Source: Epiperipatus broadwayi
Lineage: Eukaryota > Onychophora > Udeonychophora > Euonychophora > Peripatidae
NCBI GenBank assembly: GCA_028023455.1
Contig: JAQFVV010000252.1
Span: 833,349-897,348 of the forward strand
Reading direction: 5' to 3'
Length of the DNA: 64,000 nucleotides
Below the pieces are notes generated by a model, which made no database searches, was not told the DNA's origin, and saw only the letters and a list, made by a program, of their open reading frames with translations. Positions 1-14,876 of the stretch are shown one piece after another (position 1 is the stretch's first letter; each line of letters begins with the position of its first letter). Both the position numbers and the translations under genes were made by a program.

Positions 1-164
1 TCTCATTTACATATATTAAGTACATTTTCACAAAGGCTATGAGTATGAGGCACGGTTCCTCGAAAACGTTCAGCCAAATTTATTATTAACTATATATTTT
101 TTCTCTAATAATTTACAATTAAGTATTTTTATTATTACAAATAAGGAGAAATTAAAACTACATT

Positions 165-170
165 TAATAA

Positions 171-209
<39 letters not shown>

Positions 210-229
210 CAATAATAATAATAATAATA

Positions 230-291
<62 letters not shown>
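165..291. repeat. AAT/ATT microsatellite that switches strand in the middle
   Basis: An (AAT)n run with a few interruptions changes at about position 230 into an uninterrupted (ATT)n run. The tract is therefore roughly self-complementary and could fold into a hairpin. Confidence 0.95.
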
Positions 292-293
<2 letters not shown>

Positions 294-3187
294 TCTTAAT
301 GGTTTAGTTTAATGGTTGAGTGAAGAATCTGAGATTCAAAGTATATGGATTCCAGCATTTTCTACCAATTTTTAAGCTTGTATTTCTTATGAACTACATA
401 CTGCAACAGTCATATTTGTGCATTCATGCAACAAAATCCAGAGTTTTGGCAAATTATCCCAAAGCTGATCTAGATCACACTTTAGCTCCTTCACCAGTAC
501 TCCAATATTTACTACCCTATAAATGACATATATGAGGCCACACTCAGACTCTTTTAGTTCATGTGCCAGCAGTAGCAAAGGATAAAATATGAGACTCGGG
601 GAGTAAGAATGACTAAATTACTATGTAAATAACTAAACATATACATCTATGGCTAATTAGATAATGCATATTCATGAAATATAAACTAAATTATTGACAT
701 ATGGAGGGAATTGCAGCAGATTCGAAAAAGACATTACACCATATTATAATTTAATACAGTTTAATTAGACTGATGCATTTAACAAAGATAATTAATAACA
801 AGTGTATTTATTTCATTAACAGAGATGTTCACAATAATGAGTGAGTCATTACAGAATCTCATCGTTAGACATTCTACTAATTTATTTATTATAAAATGAG
901 TAAATTAATGATTTTAATATCATAATATCATTATCATCTATGATCAATCATGCCTTATTTATATTACACAAGAGTGATCAATAATAATTGCATATCTCTA
1001 TTACCAATACAAATCGAGCATTTATATGCTCACTATGCAGATTATTATATACATAACTTGATTACAGATTCAGATCAATGCTGAACTATTCTTAAATTTA
1101 TGGAGGAGTGATATGGAGTTTTGTAGTAGGACTTCAGATACTATGGCATTATATATAAATTACTAGAGAGGTATATGCCTCAAATGTGCCATTACTCTTG
1201 GGATTTCTTACCATGTAAGCAGTTCCCAAGAACCATATGACTTGCTGTGAATTAATTAAACATATAGTTTAGTGATTGGAGTAGCTTATAAAAACAATCT
1301 GGACCCTTGTGTTCCAGTTCTAAAGAAGAGCTGTCGAAGCTAAGTATATGGAATGGCCATTAGAACCAGAATCCCATTCATATAATAAACATACAGCAAG
1401 ACATAAATGCATATATGTGCTTCCTAAAGACACATTTGCTATGCTAAATACAATATCAATTAATAACTAAAGGTACATAAAATTCTAGAGTTTCATTCTG
1501 CAAAACTACCATACACCAGTTTATAATAATAGCATATATAAGACATGGTAAAAGGGGTATTTAGAGTAATCTAGTTTATTGACAAATTGGCATAGTTTAT
1601 ACTATAACTCAAAGAAGGGCTAAAGCATATCTGGACTTAAGCAGTACTTATAATAAGCTTCATAACTCATTATTGCATTTATTAACTAATTATTTTATTA
1701 ACGTGGAAACTTAATTCTAAGAGCAATAATAATAATAAGCTAAAGATAATATCTTAATGAATATATTTAGGTTTTCAGATCAGAGATTTATAAGTGTGCT
1801 AAAAGTAACATAAATTGGCTATGTGAGAGCTTCTAATCATCTCTCAAAAATTATTATCGATAACTGCTCTGAATGAAAGCATAACAAAGTAATGAATTAA
1901 CAACATATAAAATAGAAAATAGGCATGACCACAGATTATCAAGAGGCAGATATATAATAATAACTGATTACAGTTATTATGACTTAGAAAGATTATTCAA
2001 TTAAAATTATTTGGTTTAAAAGATGCAAGATTCTTACAAAGGTGTTATCAAATTAAAAGTACATTATAGTTTTATAAAAATTTATTTTACAAAGTTTATT
2101 TAATATAATTTATTATTTATGAATGTTCAACATTACATAGCTAGCTTTAGAGAATTATTAAAATAGTTTAGTTTAAGATATTTTATAGAGCTCTGTGGAA
2201 AGAAATTTTACCAATTTTTAGATGAGATGTCTTTATAGCATTTGGTACTGGTATTCCCTATTAGACGGCATTTCTGATGTCTTCTTGGCAGGCTGTGGGT
2301 CTTGAACTCCACCATCATCCTGGACCAGTTTCCAAAAAAAAGATGGCAATTGGTTGCTCTTTACACAATGGTTTTCATCATAGAAAGAGAGTGAAGAAGT
2401 GAACCTCAATGTCTGAATTTGGGTTTTTTTTTATATTAACTCTTTCTCATCCTCACAAGCCATTAAGTTGGTTAACACTGTTAATTTTAAATTTTAAGTT
2501 TTAATAGCTAGCATAAATTTTAACAAAGACATAAGATCTAGCTGTAATGATTGACAAGTTGCACTGGGTTAATGATTTTGTCTTTGTTGTTTTTAATTTT
2601 ATTTTTAAATCATCTTTAATAATTGGTTCTCAGTTTACAACTTATTGATAGGTATTTCTGAGAAACAGATGACATTGATTCTCTTTTTTAAAAGATATTT
2701 AAGTTGTCAAGATTTTGCTATTTGTATAAGGCAGTCACCCCTGAATTTAAGATTTATATGTGAATACCAACAGATTTATAAATTTAATCGCTTAAAAGAT
2801 ATAATTTAGAATAGTTGTAATGTTCACAAAATCTATCATATTACAGTTTCCTTCACATATATACCTAGGTGCGATTTTATTTTTATAATGATGTTTACAC
2901 AGCATTCTTTAATTTTATTAATTTCAAATTTATAACTGTATATACATTATATGTATACAGACATTAATATATTTAATGTGCACACATATCCACACATACA
3001 CATAAATATATGCTATTACATATCAAAATAAATTATTATAAGATTATATACATGGACTGGAATGGGTTTGAATTAGGAAAAGAAGACTACTATGGTACAT
3101 TGTAGGTAAAACAAGATGATAGACAAATAATACTGTTTCAATACCAACTAAAAATAAGCTGATTGCTATTATTTATATTATCCTTTG

Positions 3188-3465
3188 AGATCTGGTGAAG
3201 TGGTAGTGGGGCGGATCCTGGACCTTAAGTTCCTTGAATTATCACTGTATTTTGTGATTTTTGGTTCTCAAACTGCTTATGAGTCCTAAGCACTAAACAA
3301 TTTGATAATTATTTATATTACTGCATATAGTTTAGATCATATAGTGTAGTGGACTTGAGAGCCTAGGGTTCATGAATTATGCTCCTACATTCTCACTTCT
3401 GCTCCATGAATTCATTTGAAAACTGAGCAATAAACCATTTGATTATTGTTTTAATAAAACATTTA
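3188..3465 (+). mobile_element. Two degenerate SINE-like copies in tandem
   Basis: Two consecutive segments of about 130 bp (3188-3325 and 3336-3465) resemble each other and share a 3' part of the form TGAGNAATAAAC..TTTGAT followed by AT-rich sequence. A third copy with the same 3' part is at 28,310-28,440. The 5' halves have tRNA-like GTGTAGTGG and GGTTC-like blocks but are too decayed to name a tRNA source. Confidence 0.35.
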
Positions 3466-6250
3466 ACTAATTTGTTTATTATACTCCCAACAATAGATTT
3501 TCATATTTTCTTACTGCAAATCTATATAAGAATATTTATATGTTTTTAGTAATGGACATCTATATTCAGTATCTACATTTACACTCATTAGTAGTCATGT
3601 TTCCTTATGAGCTTTGTTCCAATTTGATGTTTACTAGACCATTATTTAATGTAATTATAATCTTTTACATCTGATTAACATTGGCATTACTTTTCCATAG
3701 TTACAACATAACTTTATTTTTTATTTTCACTCCATCTCCTGCCACATACTATATTTGCAATGATCCACATATATTTGAAACTTAAACCAAACATTGAAAA
3801 ATTGACTCGCATGTGCTTTGCAATTTTAATATCTTGAATGGTCATATTGGTAGCTTTCTAAAAGTAGATCAAACTAACATCTCATTTGATTATATAACCA
3901 ATTTTAGAATCATGATATTAATCCATGAGTATGATCATTTCAATTTCAAGAGAAAACAAAATTGACAAGGCAAGCAAAAATATTGTAAATATATTATATC
4001 ATTTACATATATATTGTTCAATTATATTGGCATTGAGTAAGATTTAAAAGAAGTAAAATTTTAAAAAACAATCACCAGATCTAATTTAGTTTTTATGTTA
4101 TTAGTTAGTATAATGTTTATTTTTTGATGCATATAATGAAAGCAATTTGTGCTTAAAATTTATAATGTAATGTTAATATTGGAAGGAATGTAAGCACATG
4201 CAGATTACTACCAGAATAAAACCTTTTACCAGATAATTAAAAATGGCAGAAATAAGTCATAAAAATTAAAACGTTGAAACTAAAAAGTAATAAGGAATGT
4301 TGAGGATTATCAAGTGATAATAACACAAAAAATAAGGATATGTGCAAAATGGTCATCAGTATAAAGGAAGCAGACGAATTTATAATTGGTCTTTTTACCT
4401 GTGTTTTTCATGTTGTTCTTTTGTACAGAATTTTTGAAGCTATAATAAAATGGTATCACCTAGAACTACTATACTGAATCTAGTCTCCATATGTAAGTAG
4501 AAACAAATCATTTGCTGACCCCTTCTCTCAGAAAAGATACCAAAAGCTTCATCTAGTCTTATCTAAATATGAATCAGAGATGTGAAAGTGTAACCAGAAT
4601 GAAACCATAAACCAATACTATGGACTCCTAATCAAAAGGAACCAGACTACTATGATAATTGATCATTTGCATAAACTCTAGAATCTTACCAGTAAGTTAA
4701 TGGCCATATCATAACACATCTATTTGCGAATTGAATTTAAATAATAAACTGCTAATGTAGACAAAAAGAAAAAAGATACATTTGTTATTTAAGACTTCAA
4801 AGTAAAATATTTGAATTCAATAATTAATATAATTATCTGATTATGTGTGCATGTGTTTCTTTTCAATATTATATTTTTCTATTATAAGTTTTTAAATGTT
4901 TAATGTGTAGTAATAAAACTTTTACTGCTAATAGATACCTTTCATTGTACGTGCTTAATTTTAGTTAGTTACATTCTTAATTTTAGTTTGTAGAGTTAGT
5001 TTTGGAGAAGTGTATAAATTACCTTGCCAATATGCTTTATTAATTAAACCAAGGGAAAATTCCTAAGAAAATTCTTCTGATAAATTAATTAAGTGATGAG
5101 AAAATATAATTTCTGATCTTATGGTTAAGTATTTGCTTTGTAAGTCTCGATAAAAATGTGATGAGAGTTAGGAGTCTACAGACTCTGGAGACCTCTGAAA
5201 TAAATTAAATTAACTCCATTGGTGAGCTGCAAAAAATTATTAGGTTGAGTTAATCAGGAAATATAGCTATGTTTTAGAAATGTTCGAACTCTTACATGAA
5301 CGAAATATTTTTCTTTTATATAGTTTGATTAACTAATGCAGTGCATAATATAAAGCCTAACCCAAAATTTAAAAACTAAACAAATGGCTTCCCAATGCAA
5401 GACTTTGATTTAAAAAAGCCATGACCTGAGATAAGATGTAATGATAAAAAAATATGACAATAGTGGCTTAAAATGTGAAATTTGATACCCATAGCCAGAA
5501 AATAAATACGAGAATTTAACATGCAGAAAGAGGAAAATGTTATTGTGTAAGATTCAAAAGTTTTACAAAAGTTTAATATGTTGAAAAAAAAAAAGTTTTC
5601 GCATGTAATTCAAAAGTTTTTTTGCCTGTAAAAGTAGGGTGGGAGAAAAATTTTAAGAAAGTCGCTTTATTAAAACAAAATAATAGCATATGAGTTAAAT
5701 AAATAAAAGATATCAATAAAATCAGTTGAAATCTGGTAATGAAGGAAAAGACAAATATAGACTGAGAATTGTAAGGTGACAAAAGAGAAAGATGGTGTTG
5801 ACACATGAAGTTATTAGCAAAACAAATAAGATAGTGAATTTATATTGTTTTTAACAGTTAATGAAATAGAGTTACTTAAGATTTTATTTTGTTGTAACCT
5901 AAAAATAAGTCAAGCAATAAAATATATAAAATTAACAAATGGGAAAAATATGCAAATTATAACAGAATGCGAAACAGAATCGAAAGAGGATGTGGAATTT
6001 TTAGTAAGGAAGTTATTAGTTGAAGTAATGGCAGATTTTAAGGAAGAAATAAAAAAAAAGAGTTATATGAGGTGAAAGAACTAGGAAAGAAGGAAGTAAA
6101 AAAAAAGGAAAACGGGAAGGAAAACAATACAGCAACCCAGGAAAGGAGGGTACATAACCTTATTTATGAGTGTGATGGGGAAACCATTACTTTCATGCTC
6201 AAAAATGCCTGAAGATGATTATATCAATGAATGGAATTTAAGTATAGACA

Positions 6251-6655
6251 TTGGGGGATTCTGGTAGCCAGATATCAGTAATGTCAGAAGCATTATACCA
6301 ACATATTGTTAAACAACACATGGAAATCCAAACCTTACTGATAAAAAATACTCAAGTAACCCTGGCAAACAATAAGAAGGTGCAATTAGGCCCAAAGGAA
6401 ATCTGGGTACAGATTGGAATAGGGAATAAAATTGTCCATCATGTATTGCTGATTTTAAAGGGATTGGTGCATGAAGCTATACTAGAGTCTGACTTCATGT
6501 ACAAAATCAGATGCTTGATTGATTATAAGAATAAGAATGTTATAAGTAAAGGTGAAATAATAGGATTTGGGATGGAAACAAGGAAAGAAATAAAGCAAGA
6601 AGGGATATGTAATATAAAATGTCAGACAACAAGGCCAACAATAAATAATATTTAG
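6251..6655 (+). pseudogene. Retroviral-type aspartic protease domain of Gypsy pol (remnant)
   Basis: This open stretch begins with DSGSQISV, the catalytic aspartate and flap-side pattern of retropepsins (D-S/T-G-S/A). About 60 residues on it has the hydrophobic run leading to a degenerate LG-D-L-like block (EAILESDF). In the intact element this enzyme would cleave the Gag-Pol polyprotein. It ends at a stop at 6655, before the reverse transcriptase, whereas in intact elements the reading frame continues. Non-functional remnant. Confidence 0.75.
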
Positions 6656-6779
6656 AAATTAACAGATCAGGTGGAAGGTGAATGGAAAGGGGCTCTAAAA
6701 TTTTCTCTACAGATATAAATCCATTTTTTCTGACATATCCAGTATAATCAAAGGTTATGAACATTGAATTAAAGTTATG

Positions 6780-7430
6780 GACAAAGCACCATACCAAATG
6801 CAGTTATATCCAGTACCTCATCAGTATAGAACTGAAGTACAGAAACAATTAACACAAATGGAAGATGGGGGATAATAACAAAGTGTTCATCACCTTACAA
6901 TAATCCATTAGTGATTGTCAAAAAAGATGGGGCAATAAGACTGTGACTGGATGCCAGTACAATTAAATAAGATTACTTAGCCAGACCAGAATGTTCCCCC
7001 ACCAATCAATGAAAATGGCTGCCAGTTATTGGCAGATCGAATTACAACCCACTGACTGTAAATACACATTTCAATATAATGGGATCTCATACCAGTTCAA
7101 CTGAATGCCATTCAGATTAAAGAATAGTGAGGTGGGCCTATTAAAATGCCTTCATTGTATATTGTCTCAGGAGATCAAAAACATAGTCACCATATATGTG
7201 GATGATGTGATTATTACATCTAAAAACTTTGATGAGCACTTATATCTTGATATGTTTTTGTTGAGAATGTGAAAAGAAGGGTGTCCACATCAACCTTCAG
7301 AAAAGCCACATAGTGGTTAAATAGGTAAATTTTTGAGGCACTTGATCAATGCAAAGGAGATTAACCCTCATTCAGATAAAATTCAAGCGATTAGAGATTG
7401 CTAAAACAGATTAGGTTACTATAAAAAGAA
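6780..7430 (+). pseudogene. Reverse transcriptase domain of Gypsy pol, broken
   Basis: Successive fragments in different frames follow the order of Gypsy reverse transcriptase: a PYQMQLYPVP-like entry, an SPYNNPLVIVKKDG segment (motif 2 region), and the catalytic YVDD box at 7195-7206 within IYVDDVIITS. Several stops and frame changes separate them, so no enzyme can be made. YVDD with the following hydrophobic residues identifies the family; clade within Gypsy cannot be decided from this fragment. Confidence 0.85.
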
Positions 7431-7495
7431 ACTCTATGGAAATGAACTGAGGATCAAGACACTGGCTTCCAAAGTATTAAGGTAAAGTTTCTCAG

Positions 7496-7934
7496 GTGAT
7501 GCTAGTTTACCCTGATATAAAGAAATCATTCTTGGTTCAGGTGGATAGCAGTGGGTATGGATTAGGGGAAGTTTTGATGCAAGCCCAAGAGGATGGGAGT
7601 CTCAACATAATTTACTTTGTAAGCAGACCATTAATAGATGTGGAACATAATTTTTCTGTAACAGAAAAGGAGGCTTTAGCTGTAGGGTGGGCATTCCAGA
7701 AGTTTTCAGTTTTTGATTAAAGTGATCATTAGGATGGACCATAAAATCCTGGAGTTCCTCAACCACAGCCATTTAACAAATAGTAGAATAATCCAGTGGA
7801 GTCTTTTTCTGCAGGAGTTTAATTACTCTACACAATACTATAAGGAAAGTGAGAATGTGGTTGCAGACACACTGAGGTGTGCTGGAAGTACAAAATCACC
7901 TACAAATATAAGATGTATGTTTGACCACAGTTGA
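7496..7934 (+). pseudogene. RNase H domain of Gypsy pol, frameshifted
   Basis: The first open part (7496-7720) carries QVDSSGYGLG, the first catalytic aspartate region of the Gypsy RNase H, and EKEALAVGWAF, the second catalytic glutamate region. The second part (7713-7934), in another frame, has the MDHK block and the terminal VADTL block equivalent to the usual ADxLSR. The frame change is at about 7715. In life this domain would degrade the RNA strand during reverse transcription. Confidence 0.85.
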
Positions 7935-8579
7935 ACTAGAAGATGCATCAGTGGAAAAAGAGCTGAAACACCTTGGAAGGATACAATGGCAAGACTCTAC
8001 ATATCCAAGGTTTATTGATAATCTAGGGATTGGGGTGTTTCAGAATGTAGGGATGAATGCTCAACAAATGGTGAAATAAACCATTATATCATAAGTAGAA
8101 ATAACAATGAATGTTATTTAGAGTGGTACACATAAGATTACCATAAGAAAGTTTTTTATTATTTCATTCACTATTGAATCTTATATTATGTTGGAATAGT
8201 GATTTTTAAGGAATAATAAACAAAATTATTTTTGTCTAAGTCATCACTGTATCTGAATAAAGACTTCTCTATATTAGTGTATTTTGTTTTATTCTTTTTT
8301 ATTATTTTATTATTTATTTAAGTGTTGGTTTTTACATTTTTTATAAATATATTATTAACAGTTAATTGCTAGATATTTGTTGCTTTTATCTGTCTATCAA
8401 TTATTTCTAAACAATAATCTCTTTCTCTATCTTTGCTCTAGTGGTTGTAATTAAATTTGTCTCTATGAACAGTCAGATTCATCCTGTCAATATATGTATC
8501 TAGTCATGAAAATAAATTTTCTATGCTAGCAAAAGCCTGGTAGCACTTTCATGTGATAGATACATGGGTGACTGTTTTG

Positions 8580-8630
<51 letters not shown>

Positions 8631-8655
8631 AGAGAGAGAGAGAGAAAGAGAGAAA
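8580..8655. repeat. Compound microsatellite (TA)n-(GT)n-(GA)n
   Basis: Three pure dinucleotide tracts follow each other directly: TA from about 8580, GT from about 8598 and GA from about 8629, the last with one AAA interruption. Confidence 0.95.
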
Positions 8656-8899
8656 TAAGATGAATCATCATAAACTAATAACTAGTAAATCCACCTCTCA
8701 TATTAATATATGGAATGTTGACATAGTAGTTAAAGTCACATTTTTTAAGTATATGAGAATTTCCAAGAATACAAAAGACCTAACCAACTTAGTTATGTTA
8801 TAATTATCAGAAGAAAAAAATCTAACTATTATTAGGTAGAATATTAAACAGAAGAAAAAAGCAAAATCTCTCACTTTCAAGTAATTATGACTTATCAGC

Positions 8900-11800
8900 A
8901 TCATCAACTATTAAAACACAAGTATATCTATTCCAATTCTAAGAAAGAAACGAAAAAATTGTACACAGGAGATTACTTTTATGATAAACATACAAACTAA
9001 TATATGAAGCATAAATGCATTTACCAAAAAAATCTTTGGGTTCTGTATTCTGTTTGTTTGATATTTTAATTCCTTCAGCAGAAAACTTTTCTTTATTAAA
9101 TACTTCAATACTATGTCGAATTGTAAGTTTCCAATACATTCTAATATCTGTCGCATTTTCCCAATTGAAAACAATCAACATTGTATTTTTTTAGCATGGC
9201 TATGAGATAATTATTATAGTGCAAATAGAGTCTATCTCTCATAAAAACCATGTTATTAAAAACACCTTTATAGGAAATTTTGCACTGTTCATTCATATTG
9301 CATTATTTATCTACTGAAGATACAATTTATCATTACTAAACTCTATAACATTACATCCAACAAAATTAAAAAAGTCGTTATTAGTCTGATGATCTTACCA
9401 TCATATTCTTTAAACTTTTATGGAGGATTCTTAACTGATATGTTTTTAAGTCTTTATATAGCAAAGATAATGTTGTCCAAACCTTATTTCAATAAAATAA
9501 AATAGATAAAACATCTTTATATTCAGTTAACTTATTATAGTTAATTTCTCTGTGAGCAAATACCCTATTTTTTTAATTTGTTAAAAGCAACAGCAATTTA
9601 CTGGAGTCTCTCTTGAATCACAACATCTAAGTTCATTCTTGTATTTATAAAATTACCAAGATATTTAAATTGATTTATATTCTCAAATTGTTAATTATCT
9701 AAATTAAAGGTGGCTAAGGAATTTTCTTCCATCACTGACTGATAAACAATTTGAGCTTTTTTAACATTAATTAGTAAACTATACACTTTATATGTTCAAA
9801 ACATAAACCTTATTATGTAGATCATTTTCTGAAAATAGCAAAAATTGCACAAACATCAATATATTGTAAATCTAGATTCAAAGGAAATTTTTTTTTATTT
9901 TCAATGGATTCTAATTAAAAATTCTCCTTCAAAACCCTCATCATATGTGAAGCCTAATTCATCTAGTCATCTATAATAATTCCCAAGATATCTGTCATAA
10001 AAACTGAAAACAATGTGCTACAATACAACTTTATTTAACAATAGTTTTTATTTCAGATGTCTCAGATTTTCTGTATTTATATAATGGACTATTTCCATCA
10101 TGTAATATTAAGTATTGAATGTCTTCAAAAAAGTTTGACTTTATTTAAATTTTAACATTTGGGTGCCAAAATAAATAGACTTGCCTGATAGTAACCTTTT
10201 GATTGGCAGTCCAATCACTTTTCATTGTAATTAAATTTAATGTTTTTAGATTTATTAAATGGAAAATATTTATGGAATGTGATTGCTTAATCAATCCAAA
10301 TTGATTATGTTGATTTTGAAAAAAATATGTATGATAAAGCTTATCATGTAGGTAGTATGCATAAAATCAGCATGAACATCATCAGAAAATTATATATTAT
10401 AATCTCTAAATAAATCTAAAGTAATATCAGTTCTAATCATTATGCATAAAATACCCATTACTGCTGCTTATATAATATTTAAAAACTGTCAAATCACTGC
10501 AGTAAAATATAAAACACCTTTATCCACTAATCAAGTACACAAACACATCTACTTGTATTAACCTTTGCACAGTAGATTAAATGAAATTAAGGAGATGTTT
10601 GAAATATTACTTGTAATTTAGGATGTATGTAGCTTTCAGTTGAAATATAATTTTAAAAATTAAATTATTTTCTGTACTACTTAATATTTCAAAAGTTAGT
10701 CAACATATTTAAAAAGTAAAATGATTTTAAAATTCATTTTGTCTCTAATTTATATTGAGAAATAAAAAAAACTTGATAGTCTGAGCCTCCAATTTATGCT
10801 CCTCTCCCCTTCTTCCATGGATTGCTTTAACCATAAAAACATTTGAACAAATACTAATTAAGTATTTAGTTTAATAAAAATATTGTTGAAATTAAGACTA
10901 ATATATTTTTAAACTAAAAATAATCTTTCAAATTAAATTAAAATTTGTTTTACTTCTTGTCAAGCATTACATAAAAATTTCCCATGCAGCCATGCCAAGA
11001 TCAAGTGAATTAAAATTGTGCTAGTTTTCTGATTAGACTTAATATCTATATATCAAAAGAAAACAAATAAAATTTAAAAAAATTTTAATCAGATGTACAA
11101 CAAAGTCAATGACTTATTATTACTAAATTAACATTAGTCTATAAACAATGCTAGAGCAAACGAACTGAAGCAGACAGAACCCTTTAGTTAGTGAATACAA
11201 TCAACAATGAAATACTAATGTTGGAATAATGACTAATTTACTGCTATAGCTTAAACATTTGGTGCTGGGATTTTCCTATAAATTAGCATATTCCAATACA
11301 GCTGTATGTTAGGTAAATGAGTTTAAGAGATTCACTTTCTTAATATAGTCTTGATTCACAAGTGTAGGGTTAAAATATGTGATGAACAGACCAATGTATA
11401 AATAAATTTGTCCATTTTTCTCATATTATGGCAACTATGCTAGATAGAATTCAATATGATGACATCCCAACACATTCATCTATATATAATTCAAGCTATA
11501 TTAATATATTTATAGCATATTGTTATCTCAGTACATAATTAATCTAAAGGCTTATAAAAATGAGATTTGGTTAACCTCAGCACTTCGTGAACTGTTTTTA
11601 GTATCTGTGAAAGCAGTGATTCTCAGATTATAGGCGCACATCATCTCTGCTCTTATTTACATTTGAATTGGTTTCTTTTATTCTTTTAAAGTGTGCTGTG
11701 TATTTTGACAGTGACATTTTCATCAAGATTAGATTCAAAATTAAGTTGCTAATTATTGATTGAACTCAATTTCTTATACTCCCTTATGATAAACTTCTGA

Positions 11801-14800
11801 AAATGTAATGGTTTAACAGTTGGATTTGAATAATAATTATGAAGATGTCTTAATTCCAATTATCCTGTATAAAACTTTTTTTACTACAGTGGCCATATTA
11901 TATGAAAAAATTAGTTAACTGCTCTGCCATAGACATGTGTTATAGGAAGAACTCTATTTTTAAAAAATCAATGCCAATATAATAACTATCTGACAACATT
12001 AATACTGTAATGGTGACTGACATGGTTCCAATGTTTAGCTTTACAGTGACCATAAATCAATCTATTCCAGCATGACTATACTAACCAAAGCTAATTCAAG
12101 ATTATTTTTAGTATACACTTTAATTAAGCATCCCGAGATCGAAATATATAATAAATAGATTAACCATAATGAATTACATGTAAATAAATTTAGTCAGATA
12201 CCAGTACCATTTTAATCCATTTTTTATTATGTTACCCTGCTACACGGGAAAATTGATGTCTTACCGAGTTATATATATATACATTTCAATGTTATAGAAA
12301 AGTTATCGATTCGAATGTCTGTTTAAACGGAACACATTGTTATAGTCACATGATATCATTATACGTTTTCTTATAATTAATATTCTTCCATACATATTTG
12401 ATATTTAGGACATATACGTATGATTAACTAGAAGAGGTATAGCTGTAGAATAAAATTTAAAAAAAAAAAACAACATATCCATATATATATATAAATTTTG
12501 TTTTTAAGAAATAATCAATTTTACAAGAAAATCATTAGGGAAGTCCCATTTATTGCCTGTCATCAATTTGTCAAAATTTGAAAAGCTTTTGAGCTTTATA
12601 AAATTATTGCGATATGCGTAAAATTAATTTATATATTGTATTTTTCAATTGTTCGTGTTATTATTTGTTAGCAGCTAGCTAATTTACATATTTTTCAACT
12701 TATAAATTCTCTCCTCAAAAACTTGAATAAAATTAGTAAATTAGCTGCTTTGCTAGGATAATTTAATAGCTCTTTGGAGATCAAGGATCAAACGTCAAAA
12801 CACTTGATCTTATTGATTAATTGGGATTTAACATTTTCTAGTCTTCAAGAATTCAATAAGGTTGAGTTTGACATTTGTAAATTTCAATTATGTTTATCGC
12901 TAAAATAATTAATAAAAGAAATGCACGCAATTCTGAAAATGAATGTCGATTTTTAAAATAAAAATAATAATTGAATATTTAATTTAAAAATAAAAATGTT
13001 AAGTTATTTTTTGCCTCATTATTTATTTATCTATTTTTATTTTTCGTCTATATCATAGTTTGCCTTTCTTAAAAAGCTTTTTTCCAGCATAAATTTCTAT
13101 ATTTATACTAATTAAGTAAATTATTATATCTACATATCTGATATCTTTGTCTTATACTGAATAAAGTGCACACGGTCAAGAAATATGTAAATGATTGCTC
13201 CTAAACATTTGAACAGAGCTATATCTCTCATCAACTGCTCCACATCAGACCTATACTATGTATATATCTTTATTGCCAATGTTTCTTCTCAATACGTAGT
13301 TAATAACTTATTTGCTTTTAAATAAAAGAAAATATTCGATTTTTTTTTAAAAATGTACTTATTAGAGAGAGAGGAGACAATATTATTTTTTATTGAGAAT
13401 CAAAGTAGGAAACAGCCAAATACTTGAACTAAAACGATTGATTTTAGATGATTAAAATGTTATATATATTAAATCAATTTTTTAAATCGTTAAAATTGGT
13501 TACTGGAATGCAATATAGGTTTTAATTTTTGTCATTTTTTTTTTTCGTTTCTGATTTTGGTTTTCATATCTTTATTACTATTTCTTTATCTATTGAACTC
13601 TGATATACAAATAATATTTTCAAAAACCATTTATAATAGATTTGTTCATTTTGAAATTACAATTAATCTAATATATAGAAATGATGTATTTTTTGAGCTC
13701 ATCGATGTATAATTTTTATTATAAATATACAGGACATTTCTAACTTTTATTTAATTTTGTCCAAATTTAAATACCTGGGTTTTTTTCTAAAGATGGAACT
13801 TACTTTAACATTGTTATAAATCAATATACAATCTCTCTGCAACTATTTTTATAATATTCTATTCATCAACCATTTGATAATCTATGTAATCACATTAAAA
13901 TATTGGTAAATTTATAATAAAATTCTCACACAAAAAATATATCGCATATATATGTAACCCAAGAAAATCATTTTTATAAATCGCAAAAATACATGAGGGT
14001 GATTAAAATATAAAGTTGATTTTAGATAAAAATTCTTTACATAAATAATGAGTCTTTTAAAACATTTAAATCTTATTTCATCGCTGAATAAATGGGGAGA
14101 TGAGAAAGAGAGACTCGAGAATAATTTACTAAGAAATCAAAAGGCAATTTTATTCATTTTTACACTATATTTTAATAATTAATTAATTTATAATCTCAGA
14201 ATAATTATAATATTTATGTAAGTCTGACGTATGGTTGAAATCATTTAAGTCAGTAGGGAGAAATAAAACAAATGCAACATAAGTTAGAAAAAAATCATTC
14301 ACATTTTATTTGCAATAGTCTGGTACATAAACAAAATATATACATGAGCTTGTTGAATTTTAATAACTTCAATAAAAACATGAATATAGGTTTATAAAAA
14401 TCATTTACAAAATTGATCAACGTAAACATCATGTGAATCTTTGCATAAATTCAGATAAATGATGAAGAAAGAGTAACCAAACAAAAGGATCTCATAAGCC
14501 ATCCCTTTACTTTGTAATCTTGATAATTATTAATCCATTGGTTTTCTAGATTGTAAAAGTAAAGACACATTATATTATTAACCAATCCATTTATTCAAGT
14601 AATGGACACACATTCAAGAAATCTAGATATTAAATTTGCATTTTTCATCCTCCACTGAAAAATTTTGCTACAATTTTTTTTTACAGCTTTAAAATTCATG
14701 TATATATTTTTTTATAATATTATAATTTCAAAAAATACTAAAGATGACAGGATAATTGAATAAATGAGAATTTCAAAGTATCTGAAACTACAAACTAATG

Positions 14801-14868
14801 CCTAGTCTTTGTATATTAGGCAATCTCAAACTGTGTGAGATTACTTCAAGAAAATATTATGATGGTCT
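8900..14868. other. AT-rich stretch without recognisable features
   Basis: No open frame here shows a domain, catalytic motif or coding-like composition on either strand. I see no clear element ends. The two overlapping frames at 8911-9181 on the minus strand have no motif I recognise and are probably chance openings. Confidence 0.5.
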
Positions 14869-14876
14869 AAAAACTT

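Larger units (their letters stand above)
1..5844. other. AT-rich non-coding stretch, no gene recognised
   Basis: All six frames are closed by frequent stops and the few short open frames have no recognisable motif or balanced composition. The only structure I can support here is the AAT/ATT microsatellite near the left edge and two degenerate SINE-like copies around 3.2-3.45 kb, listed separately. Confidence 0.6.
5845..8085 (+). mobile_element. Decayed Gypsy-type LTR retrotransposon internal region
   Basis: The order gag tail, aspartic protease, reverse transcriptase, RNase H, start of the linker to integrase matches Ty3/Gypsy pol. It is broken by many stops and frameshifts: protease is open at 6251-6655, reverse transcriptase is scattered over about 6780-7430, and RNase H lies in two frames at 7496-7934. 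A lysine- and glutamate-rich open stretch upstream (5845-6075) could be the end of gag. I see no integrase after about 8085 and no matching LTRs on either side, so this is an old fragment. It shows no homology at the LTR level to the nested elements at 29-38 kb. Confidence 0.85.

Noticed and set aside
8911-9181. Two overlapping minus-strand frames of 80-87 codons
   Set aside because: No motif in either frame, and both are rich in I, F and K as expected from AT-rich non-coding DNA.
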